Shown here in pieces: positions 24,451-34,959 of a stretch of 64,000 nt of DNA. The stretch lies in contig JAJEKV010000159.1 of the NCBI GenBank assembly GCA_021234155.1, positions 592,466-656,465 of the forward strand, written 5' to 3'. This stretch comes from Isoetes taiwanensis. Taxonomy: Eukaryota; Streptophyta; Lycopodiopsida; Isoetales; Isoetaceae. The notes below the pieces were generated by a model. It was given only the letters and a program-made list of their open reading frames with translations. It was not told the origin of the DNA and did not search any database. Made by a program: the position numbers and the translations under genes. The number at the start of each line of letters is the position of its first letter. The stretch's first letter is position 1.

Positions 24451-24822
24451 AGTTAAAGAGCATTCCGTTGTGTGCGTCTATCAAGCAATGCCACGGGGCA
24501 AAATTTCTTTCTCTGAAACGCCTTCAACGCTGCCACAGAATGCCCTTTAACCTGCTTCCACGTAGGAAATGCACAGTTCCCTTGTACAAAATCTAAATTC
24601 GAGGCCTGCGGACAACATCTGAAGACAAATCTCGTCCGTTGGTGGCATTTGAATAATTCGTTGGCATATGTTATGACGTAAGAGAGAGGTCATGAATGAG
24701 TCAAAATACGAGGTTCCGTGTCAAAGCGAAGCAGCAGAAGACCAATTTTTGAACAGTCCTCCAAAAAGAAGCGGTGCTCTCAGAAAGCCTACCCACTAGT
24801 TCTAGAAGCACACGCATTCCTT

Positions 24823-24832
24823 CATATAAATC
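24823..24832 (+). promoter_or_regulatory. Possible TATA box of the BPS1-like gene
   Basis: The word CATATAAATC lies about 185 nt before the candidate start codon at 25008, a plausible distance for a TATA box with a leader of about 150 nt. TA-rich words are common here, so this is only suggestive. Confidence 0.3.
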
Positions 24833-25007
24833 CCAATACACACAAGCAGGACTCCATCTGCTCAAAACCCGCACTGTGTCGCGTCAAATCATCAAATTTT
24901 TGGATTTGAACAATTTTCCCTCGGATCTCACTCTTCAAGCAAAATCTGAGCAAATCGGTTGTTGGGTCCCTCGAATTTCATACCCAGGTGCAAGAACTGA
25001 GTAAAAA

Positions 25008-26062
25008 ATGGTAGGAGAAGGGGCAACAACAGAGTTCTGTATTCAAATCCGGAGGAAAGACCAGCGGATCTGAAGGAGTTCGAATCGAATCTGAGCGAGG
25101 GATTGCAGAGCTTAGGGCGGGCAGGGGCGGTGAGTCTGGGATGGATCCAGCAAGCGTTAGATTTGGTGCTGAGTACAAGGGAAAATCTGGAGCCCCTTCT
25201 GCCAGAAATTTTGGCCTGCAAAGCACGCGATTGAGTCTAAGATTACGAAGGCCAAGAGCGAGGTGGAAAGCTGATGGAGGTCTGCAAATGTGCTGCGCAA
25301 AATATCGCGGATATCAGGTATTATCAGATGTTTGTGCATCTGGCCTTCAATCCTGGAGCGGGACGGATCGTTCAACAAAGGGGCAGTGCAAACGGACCCG
25401 CCTTCTGCTCAAAAACTGCATGGAAGCTCGAGGGCAGAGAGACGAAGAAATTAGCCGGCTCTCCCTGCAGAAAGCCCGCCTCGAAACCTGCGAGAAATTG
25501 TTCCGCGAAGTCGAATCCATAATCGCAGAGGAAAATCTCCTCGGCCTCCTCAGATGGGCACCCATCTCAGCGCAGCTTTCGCCGGATTCTATGGCACCAG
25601 AATAACCACCATTTTCATTCTGCAGGTCCTATCCCGCGCCCCTTCCATGAATCCCAAGCAGAATGTGGAGGAATTGATCATCAATAAGGAGCCCATCTGG
25701 GCGAATTCGTTGCTCGATCTGAATCGGATGCTTATGGAGCAGATGAAGAGCAGAAAAACAAAAAGGGGCTTTTCCTTCACGACGGAATTGGCCGACATGG
25801 ATGCCCACGTTTTGGCTCTGCATGAATTGTTCGACGAAGTGATGCGCAAGGGAAGCTATCAGGAGGACGGATGGAAGCTTAAGCAGTCTGCTGAAGAATT
25901 GGGCAGAAAATCTGTGCAGCTTGACAACGGGCTTGCCGCCGTTGAGCTCCAAATCGGTGAACTTAGCCAGGTTTTGGCCGCTTCTAGATCTGCCATTCAG
26001 ACGTTTTGAGAGAATGCCGTCGTGCCCTGAGCAGGATATCCAGATTCCCCTTATATACTTGA
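25008..26062 (+). pseudogene. BYPASS1/ROH1-like gene, intronless, with frameshifts
   Basis: The BPS1/ROH1 family are plant proteins of roughly 350 residues linked to root-to-shoot signalling and secretion control. Collinear family-like blocks are LKEFESNLSEGLQSLGRAGA and VSLGWIQQALDLVLSTREN (from about 25075), LMEVCKCAAQNIADIR (about 25274), LETCEKLFREVESIIAEEN (about 25490), YGTRITTIFILQVLS (about 25592) and ADMDAHVLALHELFDEVM, then ELGRKSVQLDNGLAAVELQI. From the ATG at 25008 to the distal TGA at 26060-26062 is 1055 nt, almost exactly a family-length ORF but not a multiple of three. Frame changes occur near 25045, 25230, 25370, 25540 and 26003. The last creates an early TGA at 26007. It is either a recent pseudogene or a gene carrying consensus indels. 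Stop and tail are supported by the duplicate at 27135. Confidence 0.65.
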
Positions 26063-26439
26063 ACGCCGGAGTTCCTCTCCTGCAAATCTCCATAGCCAAA
26101 AAGCTTCACAGCTTTTATATATTTTAAGTTCCTAATGTCGATTTAAAACGTTCAACCAGTGAAAGAAATCATTTTTGCCTTTCAACTACTAGGTAATTTG
26201 AAAAAAAAATTGATTTTGGTTCTTGTTTCTCGTCCAAAATCAAATCCCATTGGCAATGTAAATTGTTAAATCCTTGAAGGAACAAATATGCTCCCCTTCA
26301 TTCCAAGAATTACTCGAACTAATTTCTGCGTATTGTTAGGACATATTTAGAAGCATACATTGAATAGTACATTGAATAGGGGTATTTGTTTTGTAAAATT
26401 CAAATGGATAAAATTTTGATATATACTAATACCAGCCCT

Positions 26440-26690
26440 TAGCTTAAACGAATACCCTGGAATCAAGGCACCCCAACGAGAACAAGAATTAGTCATCATG
26501 ATATAGTTTAAAGGAATACCCTTGGAATCAAGGCACCCCAACGAGAGCCAGGCTTAGTCATCATAAATTAGCTTAAATAAATTAAGGCATCTCAATGAGA
26601 GCAAGATTTAGTCATCATAAATTAGTTTAAATGAATACCACTGGAATCAAGGCACTCCAAAGAGAGGATTTAGACACCAGATTTAGTTAG
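26440..26690 (+). repeat. 64-65 bp tandem repeat, four copies
   Basis: Copies begin with TAG[CT]TTAAA at about 26440, 26504, 26569 and 26623, and contain TGGAATCAAGGCACCCCAACGAGA and TTAGTCATCAT. The third copy lacks about 11 bp (the CCCTGGAATC part). The array follows directly on the part of the BPS1-like 3' flank that is duplicated elsewhere. Confidence 0.85.
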
Positions 26691-27134
26691 CTTCATGATG
26701 CTTGACATTTCAAAATGAGTGGGAAGGTATGCATGGATAGTTTCTTATTGATATTCCAAAATATGATATAAATAGTTTATTTGATTTTTGCTTGAGCATT
26801 GGAGTTAATTAGAGATCAAAGATGATAAAATCAAAGAAATATGCTTTTGTCCCTAAGAAAGACCATGTCATTTTCATTATAACACAGTAGGATACACCCG
26901 CTTTCTTATATCTTGACGTGGTTAAGGATTAAGACTAATTGATTAAGATTGGTTCCACATTCTTCACCAACCGCATTCAATGTTCTAGAGAGAGACAATA
27001 ATTATTGTTGATCATTATTGAGAACTGTGGTCCACAATTGGACCATGGTTCGCTATTGATGTCCCTCCTCTAACTAGCAAATAATACTGGATGGGCAATC
27101 CTCAATATGGTCTTCACATGAAAAATAAAATGAA
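26691..27134. other. Spacer, no gene seen
   Basis: AT-rich sequence between the 64-bp array and the second copy of the BPS1-like 3' end. I see no coding signal or known repeat. Confidence 0.5.
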
Positions 27135-28420
27135 TGGGCAGAAAATCCGTGCAGCTTGACAACGGGCTTGCCGCTGTTGAGCTCCAAATCGGTGAACTTA
27201 GCCAGATTTTGGCTGCTTCTAGATCTGCCATTCAGGACGTTTTGAGAGAATGTCGTCGTGCCCTGAGCAGGATATCCAGATTCCCCTTATATACTTGAAC
27301 GCCGAAGTTCCTCTGCAAATTTCCATAGCCAAAAAGCTTCAGAGCTTGTTTATATATTTTAAGTTTCTAATGTCGATTTAAAACGTTCAACTAGTGAAAG
27401 AAATCATTTTTGCTCTTCCAACTACTAATTTGAAAAAAATTGGATTTTGGTTCTGGTTCTCGTCCAAAATCAAATCCCATTCGCAATATAAATTGTGTTG
27501 CTAAGACTAAATCTTTGAAGGAACTAATATGCTCCCCCTAAACCATTGGCCCTTTCTAGGTTATCTCGATCCAGCCACTACCCAATCACGATCACATGAT
27601 GTTTATAATGCGTAACTTCTTGAATATTCTTTTTTAGATAATATCCTAGTGATTATCGCGGATAATCACCGGACTATGCCGTAATCACCATAGTCTCCCC
27701 GGTATTCACTATGTTCATCTTCTTGCCTCTCGCTTCAACACAAACCGCTTCACCGACCGGCCGCATTGCTTTGGATCTTAGAGATGTTTTAGCAACCGAT
27801 GCGTAGATGGATCTCAGATTGTTTCAACTTTTGCATGGATGGATTTGGTAAAGATGTTTCGCACCGCAGTAGATGGATCCTCATAGGTGCTTCAAGACTT
27901 ATTTCTTTTCTCGTAGATGGATTTGTGGACCGCCGCAGATGTCAAGATGATTCTTAGATGTTGAAGATCAAGGTAGATGCTTCTAGCCGTACTCAGAGAT
28001 GGATTAGCAAAAGCTCAAATGCTAGAAAGAAGGAAAAGTCATGGAAATCAATTCGCCATGTATTTTGCCATTGAAAGAGAGCGTAATAGTCAAATGTAAA
28101 GCCTATACAAACCATTGTAAGATTTAGAAATCTAGATTTGCAAAGAAAGGTACAAAATGGGCTTCAACCTGCCGGGCTCAGAGTTGAGGTCAACCCTCCT
28201 TCAGATTATGGAAACAAAACCCTCCTCGGCCTCACCGCCTTGAGGGTTATTTTCCCATAATCCGCTTGAGGGGAGGTTAACCTCCTTCATTCCAAGAATC
28301 GCCAAACTAATTTTTTTTGGGTATTGTTAGAACATATTAGAAGCATATATTTGAAAAGGATATTTGTTTTGTACTATTCAAATGGATAATAAAAATTGAT
28401 ATATACTAATACCAACCCTC
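27135..28420 (+). pseudogene. Duplicated 3' end of the BPS1-like gene, split by an insertion
   Basis: From 27135 the sequence repeats 25900-26290 at high identity: the last 50 or so codons, the stop, and the 3' flank. The protein reads GRKSVQLDNGLAAVELQIGE, then ILAASRSAIQDVLRECRRAL, and ends at TATACTTGA (near 27298). There is no upstream part, so this is a truncated copy. After GCTCCCC at 27531-27537 homology stops and resumes at TCCTTCATTCC (about 28282) to about 28420, matching 26293-26439. The interruption is about 745 bp. Confidence 0.85.
27538..28282 (+). mobile_element. Insertion of about 745 bp within the duplicated tail
   Basis: Comparison with the uninterrupted first copy (26290-26300) shows an insert between GCTCCCC and TTCATTCC. 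The inside contains GTAGATGGAT at least three times (27804-27920). Near its 3' end is an inverted repeat: about 28172-28200 pairs with about 28251-28284 (GAGGTCAACCCTCC against GGAGGTTAACCTC). I saw no matching terminal inverted repeat at the other end, no ORF, and no clear target duplication. It may be a fragment of a larger repeat. Confidence 0.6.
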
Positions 28421-28938
28421 TGGCTTCACCCCTATATATAGAGCTATATATAGAGCATATGGCATGCAAGGGGTCGAATCAAACCCCCAGATAATGGCTT
28501 TTATGGGCTTAACCCCAACCATACGCATACATATGAATTTTAATTTTGGCCCTTTATCCGTATGTGTATGCAAATTCCAACTAGCAATCCATATACCCTT
28601 CCCATACATATACCGACACCATAAGAAAAGTCCCAGCCCGTGTAGCACATATGGTAACATATCATTTTTTTTATTTTTTAGTCATTACAAGAGCTAGCTA
28701 AGTTTTGTTGTAGGGGTTTGGAGTTTGATTATTCAAATACAAGCCCATATTAAATGCAAGGTTAAAAGGGGATTAACATCATAACCCATGGCAAATAAAG
28801 ACTATACAAAGTGTGTCAATCCCTTGTCAATGCAATGTCCATTGAATGATTGATCTAAGTTGATTAGGGAGTTGAATTATCAATTGCCCTACAAAGTTTA
28901 TAAGGCAAGATCAACAAGATCAAATAGCTTCACAATTT
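28421..28938. other. Spacer, no gene seen
   Basis: AT-rich DNA containing palindromic CATATATATAG words near 28430-28460. No coding signal is recognised. Confidence 0.5.
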
Positions 28939-29295
28939 TTAGCCAATGTTGGCCAATGGTTTATAATGTTGAAATGTTGGCCAATGGTTTATAATGTTGG
29001 CATATGGAATGTTGAAATGTTGGCCAATGGTTTTCATGGTTTATAATGTTGAAATGTTGGCCAATGGCTTATAATGTTGGCATGGCATATGGAATTTTGC
29101 AATGATTTTCATGGTTTATAATGTTGTAAATGTTGAATTCATGTTGTTAAAATTCATGAAACCATTGGCAATTCATGGTTTATAATGTTGAAATGTTCAA
29201 TTTTAAGCAATGGTTTTCATGGTTTATAATGTTGAAATGTTGAATTTCGAAATGTTGGCCAATGGTCTCTTTGGCTTATAATGTTGAAATTTTAA
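28939..29295 (+). repeat. Minisatellite with TTGGCCAATGG..TTTATAATGTTGAAATG unit
   Basis: At least seven imperfect copies of a unit of about 25-45 bp are present, built from AATGTTGGCCAATGG and TTTATAATGTTG. Variants insert TTTTCATGG or GGCATATGG. The repeat decays toward 29300, where only TTCATTATTATAAG-type words continue. Confidence 0.85.
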
Positions 29296-29496
29296 AAGGT
29301 GCATAATGGTTCATTATTGCATGGCTCCTAGACTTCCTAAGGTCATTATTATAAGCTTCCTATGGTTCATTATTATAAGGTAGGATTATTCATAAAATCA
29401 CATCATTGCATGGTTCATATGATTACTAAATTACATGATTGCATGGCCAGAAATTGCATAATAGCAGCAAGGCTAGCATGGCCAGAAATTACATGA

Positions 29497-29790
29497 TTGC
29501 ATGGCCTTTCATATTTAAAGGGCATTGCTTCCTTCTGCATCAAGGTTCGACATTGCTTCCTATTCATATTCGCCTTCCTTCCCCTAATCGGCTTTTTCCT
29601 CCCTTTTGGAATGGCCAGACCAAGGTCAATTCTCAAAAGGCTATGGGCGAATCATCCACCCAGCCATCCGTGCATGGAGATGACCTTCGTGGCATCGCTT
29701 TCCCCGCTTGGAGGTGAATCGATTGAAAGAGCAAGGAGCAAATGTTACGAAAAGGTGCAAGCATGGCTTGATCGTGTTAACTCACGATGA
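29497..29790 (+). CDS. Unrecognised 97-codon ORF, doubtful
   Basis: This frame begins with a hydrophobic stretch (FLFIFAFLPLIGFFLPF, about residues 20-40) followed by a polar tail ending YEKVQAWLDRVNSR. I do not recognise it. The sequence is less AT-rich than its surroundings, and protein-like text continues out of frame to about 29890. It could be a degraded exon. There is no promoter evidence and no neighbour that suggests a role. Confidence 0.15.
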   Translation: MHGLSYLKGIASFCIKVRHCFLFIFAFLPLIGFFLPFGMARPRSILKRLWANHPPSHPCMEMTFVASLSPLGGESIERARSKCYEKVQAWLDRVNSR

Positions 29791-29799
29791 ACCACTTCT

Positions 29800-30780
29800 A
29801 CAGATGAGCATGGAGGCAGATGGCATTTACCTTTGAGTGCCGCCGGGCAGATGCCCTCCAGCCACTTTTTGATGCCCGACCAATAAGATAATCGAATTTA
29901 TATCATGCAAAGATAATCGGCTCTATGTAACTGCTTTTGTATTTTCAGAAAACTGTGTAAAACGCGGCAAGGCTTCTCAGATGCACAAGTTTTTGTAAAA
30001 AAGTCTTTAATATAATATAATATGGTATCTTTTATGTGAAGAGTAATTTGCCTTTTGTCCCATGCGCCAAACAAATGTAATGTAAGAGATCCAAACAAAA
30101 TGTAATGCATTCCGCCCATTCACCATAACTCAAACCGGAACTATGATTTTATTTACTTCCCCAAAATATGAAGCACATCTTGCACTTGCCTCAAAGAGAT
30201 TCGTTAGACTAAACAGAATGTAAGAGATCCAAACAAAATCTTGCAGGTGTCCTATGGTGGCAACTTTAAACTTCCAAACTCTACCTAAACCGCAAGTAAG
30301 ACAACAAAGAATATTAAGTATTACAATAGACATTTAAAACATTCTTTCTACATCTATATCTTTCTAAAATTCAAAGACCACTAAATATATCGTGACTCAT
30401 AATCATTGGTAAAACAACCCCGCAATTGTGAACAGATTTAAGATACAAGTTTACAAGAACCTTTTAAATTGCTCGGCAACAAATTTCAAATTGCAATCTA
30501 TCATGCTCATGAAGTAGATATATTCTAGATTCTCGGCTTGTAAGTTAGACAAGCCAAAGCTATGATTGCATCTAATGATATCGCATGTCAGTTCCTGACA
30601 AGTCAAATGTGTACCAACATTTTTTCTAGACTTATGCTCATTATACCATGCCAAGTTAAGTTCTACTTAAATAGGATGGTCTGGAACTTAGAGCAATTGC
30701 TTCCCCTACTTTCCTTCCAGCCCCTACCAACTTTCCTTCAATACTTTAATCCTTCCCAAATACCGTGTTGTCTTTAATAC
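29800..30780. other. AT-rich spacer
   Basis: No gene is named. A minus-strand frame at 30451-30654 has Cys and Leu content loosely like an LRR tail, but no motif spacing supports it. The words AATGTAAGAGATCCAAACAAAAT occur twice (about 30080 and 30220). Confidence 0.45.
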
Positions 30781-30789
30781 TTCCCGCTT

Positions 30790-32590
30790 TGCACTAACCC
30801 GACCGCCTTTTGTTGCTCGGGCTTACCTCAAAGAACATCAGACAATCAGATCCAATGCCAAGAGCAAGCACGCCGACATTGATCCGCTTTGTTCTTTCGG
30901 GTCCAATAGAATATGAGTTTTAACTTTGGTCGGGCCTATCCTTCGAGAGCCAAGGATTCCCATTAAGTTGATCACTTAAAGTGGCCTTGTAGACTTCTTT
31001 ATTGTTTATCTTCACAAGTCTTTCAACTTTCACTTGGTTTGGGTGCTCGCTTCATCCACCATGGCATCAAGTGTATGTCTTAACTCCATCACCGCCGCTA
31101 GCTCCTTAATGTTTTTTTTGCAGCCAAGCTTTCAACACCCTCATTTTCAAGCTCCACTTCAACTCGACGACTCATCTTCAAACTCGGGTTGTATCTAATT
31201 GTCGGAGGTAGTTCTTGTTAAAATAGTCTTCATGCTTCCAAGGACAAGTCCACCATGTGGCGCTCTGTCTCCTCTTCACAACAATTGCCAATTCTCAAAC
31301 ACATCCCCCTCAGTGGCTTTTCATCCCTTCCTTTAAAGCATGCACACAATTTTGTCTACATTGTCTACCATGTCAAATCTCCTAGATCATAAATGATTTC
31401 CTTACCATCAAGTCCAGCCTTCTTTTCTAAACCCCGCCATATGTTTTCATGCTTCAAATGGGTAGTGGAACAACAATTTCCCAAGAGCTTGAAACTCGCC
31501 ACTCTATTCAAAGCACTTGTTGCTTCAAGCAAGTCCCACTCAAAGATATGACCTTTCATTTTGGATCATGCCGCCACTTTTACTAAAAAAAACAATTTCA
31601 CAAGAATCAACCCATGCCACTCAAGGAAGAGAAATGTCATTGCATTTTTCTAAAATAATTTATCAACATCACAAAGAAATGACATGATAATCAGATGTCA
31701 AGAAAAGTCTCACGGCTTATAAAGTTCATCTTCAAAGTGTGTGTTGAATGCCTAATTATCCACGTACTCCACAACCTTTGAGATTGCAACAAACCAAACA
31801 AAAATCTTAGCAATAAGCCAATGAGACCATATGAGCAATAAGCCACATGACCACAATGAGCAATTACCAAGAAGAATGAGACCGTAGATGCTTTAACACG
31901 AGACCATAGGCCCATATGGGGTGATAGGAATATGTCAATATATAAGGCCACAAATCAACAAAGAGGTTTCAGTTCCAAGAGTCCGCATTGGAGGAGAATT
32001 AGATGGATCTTGTAGTTTATGTAGACAAGACTGAACCTTCCGCGGAAGCAACCGCTGGGTCACTCCAATTTTGTCTATCCTTCCTTTCTACATCTCCAAT
32101 TTGAAGACCATATTCTCCTTGGAAAGCATGGAAGACGTGCCAAATGTCATTCAAAGTGGCGAGATCTTCATCTAAATAGAGTCTCTTAGCCAAGCTATCA
32201 AGTGGGTTGATTAACTTCTTCCCATTGTGTATAAAATCCTGATCGCGGCAAGCCTTGAATGCTGCCATCTTTCCTCTTTGTTGCAAAAAAACCCAACCTT
32301 CCTTACGGAATCCCGTGATCTTGTTCCCCGCATCCTTCACACTTGTATAATCTTCCAAAGATGCAACACCATCTACGCGCATCTCCATCCGAGCTATGGC
32401 CAACTAATGGCCCCAAAACTTGCCCCCAAATGCAAGTCCCAAAAACTTGTATTATTTCCCATTGAGCTCTCACCGCTTCTACTATCAAACTTGTTGCATG
32501 TTAGTTGTATGGCCAAGACAAGCTTAGGAAGACGCGCATCGCAATGGATTTATAATGAAAGCACGAGCATAGTGTGCATGTAACCAAATC
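30790..32590 (-). pseudogene. Relic of a large conserved plant ORF, family not named
   Basis: Several minus-strand frames in tandem look like pieces of one protein. At 32400-32560 one frame reads ARLPKLVLAIQLTCNKFDSR. At 32017-32403 are DQDFIHNGKKLINPLDSLAK and QIGDVERKDRQNW. At 31691-31951 is NFISRETFLDI, and the downstream frame at 31365-31559 has YLEWDLLEA-like text after frame changes. Near 30940 is TLSDQLNGNPWLSKDR-like text. From memory, the DFIHNGKKLINPLDS and DRQNW boxes occur together in uncharacterised proteins of plants and other eukaryotes, perhaps of transposon origin. I cannot name the family. Many stops and frame changes show it is dead. Confidence 0.45.
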
Positions 32591-33106
32591 TAGAATCACC
32601 CCCGTAGCTTCACCTCCCCGAAAAACAATTTATATCTCCCTTTGGCATGTCTCTATTGTGAAGATGCTGCATATATAATGAAACACCATCCCGCATTGTA
32701 TTCTCAAAACACGGCCGCCACACTTCCAATGCGTATTGATAACTTCATTACTCATAGAGAAATGTAAATCATAACCATACTAGATTATGTAAATGTGCAT
32801 TTGTTTGCCTTTGGCTACAGAAACAAAACTGGTACATGCTGATAGCATAGTAATAAAAGTGACCTTGTCCCACTATTGAACTTTGCATTTATATTTTCTA
32901 AACTAAAAAAATTGCAACTTCCTTATCATGCCCATGCTGAAAATAAATGGAAAAATCGGATCTGCCCCTTATATTTGATTTTGTTGCTATTATTCCAAGA
33001 GGAAGTAATCCAACCATACGATGAAACATACGTCCATGTGCTGCATAAGACAAATAGCAGCTGCTTGTATACCGCTGCCTAGGCAAGTCCCAGAAACAAT
33101 TTGTCT

Positions 33107-33890
33107 CTAAAGATGCCCTCGAAAAAAAAACCAGCAGGTTAAACTCCCATTTAAAAAATTATTAGAAATGTCTAAAGTAGTCAAATGCTCCAAACCTGCA
33201 ACTGACTTTGGCAGAGGCCCATAAAACTGATTGTGAGACAATACTAAAATCTCAATGGTTCTCAACTCCAAAAGATCGCTTGGCAGTAATCCTATAAAGT
33301 TGTTGTGGGAAAGGTCCATACCACCAATTTCTGCAACCTAGAAAAAGGAAAACGACAACTTCCCATGAAAAACATTGTTGGTCAGGCTTTGACTTTTGAA
33401 GTGCCGAACATTCAGATTCCTAGATCTTCCTCGGTATTGCACAAGATAAAGCAGACAGATTGGCAAAACCTCCAATTTACACAGGAGAAGAACCCATTAG
33501 GATAGTAGAAGATAGATCAAGAAATGTAAGGCTTTTCAAGCTCCAGATTGAAGCAGGAATACCTCCAGTAGACAAGAAAAATTCTCAAAGCAGGAAGCTG
33601 GCCTAAGGAGTCTAATATGGAACCATAGATAAAGCACATGATGACGAATTCAAAATTCCAACTTCGATAGCTCACTGAGCCAATCAAGTATGGACCCTAA
33701 GAGAACAAAATGAGATGCATGGATATAGCATAGCAGTTTTAACTTCCTCACAGGCTCCATTGTAAAGCTTGACGTACACATTCCCGCTGCATCCCTCTTC
33801 AGGCCTGAAAGATAGAGCCCCACTACATGACCATTCTTATATTGTACACCCCTCCATTTTGAACATGAATCAGAGGATGACCATCACATC
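33107..33890 (-). pseudogene. Leucine-rich-repeat receptor-like protein relic
   Basis: LRR receptor-like proteins sense ligands at the plasma membrane. On the minus strand a cap-like segment near 33800-33890 reads CSKWRGVQYKNGHVVGLYLS. Around 33520-33600 are IPASIWSLKSLTFLDLSS-like repeats. At 33107-33319 one frame reads MDLSHNNFIGLLPSDLLELR and LTTLDISNNFLNGSL, two full LxxLxLSxNxFxGxLP units. Stops and frame changes separate these parts. No transmembrane or kinase segment follows, so it is a truncated relic. Confidence 0.7.
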
Positions 33891-34468
33891 TTCATGCCTG
33901 GCTGAATTCTTTGCATATCTGTAGAGATGAATCTTTCTGTATGTGATGTACATGATAAAGCAACTAACAGAAGCCACTATATAAGAATCCTAAATGTCAT
34001 CATTTTGGAGTTCGACACAACGCATTTTGAATTTCACCAAGCAATGATTGCATGTTTTAAGAGCATCATACAGCCATTGCAATAAATTTTTATCCCGTTG
34101 TTTGCCCTTTGTTTGCTCAGAAACTTGTGAGATCCATTACTTTCATCTCATATTCCATTTCGAGGGAGTTTAAAGGCCGCCCAAATTCTTTACAACATGC
34201 ACTAACATTTAACACTATGAATACCAATATGCCCTTGTTTCAGTGAGCTTTTAAATTGATTAATTCAATGTTGTTATAATATGATTTTTACAAAAATTCC
34301 CACGCACTATACCGTTCCTTACGTGATGAAACGTATTTTCCAAAAATTGCTGCACGCTTTTTGCTAGGTAAAATACGCCCCCACTTTTTACATGATTCTA
34401 AGATGGGAAAAAAATAAACTAATGGTCCCAAATGTTAGAAATTAACATAGGCCCTTGAATGACCTAAA

Positions 34469-34662
34469 AGCCCACGCTGAAAACCCCCGTAAAACCCTAA
34501 AACGAACAAAGAGAGCGGGCGATGGCATCCGATCTTGTTCCGCCTTCCAAACTCGCTTTTAGGTAGATCGTTGGGGCTGAAATCGGTGCTATTGGCGCAT
34601 CGCATCGCTTGATTCTCTCGATTCTGACCTTGTTTTCTTGTTAATGCAGTGGGTCTCAACAA
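34469..34662 (+). promoter_or_regulatory. Telo-box and site II promoter signature with candidate first exon
   Basis: An AAACCCTAA telo box (34492-34500) follows an AGCCCAC word (34469-34475, the reverse of a TGGGCT site II element). In plants this pair marks promoters of ribosomal-protein and other growth genes. Twenty nt later an ATG (34522) opens MASDLVPPSKLAFR. The frame then meets AG|GTAGAT (donor at 34563). An acceptor-like TTGTTTTCTTGTTAATGCAG ends at 34649, giving an 87-nt intron. I could not follow the coding sequence beyond it. It may be a first exon severed from its gene. Confidence 0.35.
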
Positions 34663-34959
34663 TAATTACACGTAGTACGTAACGAAGCTTTCAATCATCG
34701 CCACCGTGATCAATGTAATTAGAAAAGGTATAACAAGCGCCTCTTGATATTTCAGGTCATGCAAGGCAAAGGTCAAGTTGTGCATCTTCACACCGAACCA
34801 AAGCAACAATCCTGAACCAATAGTGGATAAATATTGCACGGTAAGGAACATAAAATTAATTCTAAGGTACAAAGCCATTAGGAATAACTAAAGGTATTAT
34901 GATTAATATATTTAAATTGAATATTATATTTAAAATAAAAAACTATACCTAATATGAGT

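Noticed and set aside
26440-26690. Regularly spaced repeats that could suggest a CRISPR array
   Set aside because: The units are contiguous tandem copies without unique spacers, and the DNA is clearly plant nuclear.
28939-29295. CRISPR-like repetition
   Set aside because: Unit length and spacing are irregular and no spacers exist; it is a minisatellite.
34666-34878. Hydrophobic 70-codon minus-strand frame as a membrane protein
   Set aside because: It is a single short frame with no homologous motif, in AT-rich DNA where such frames arise by chance.
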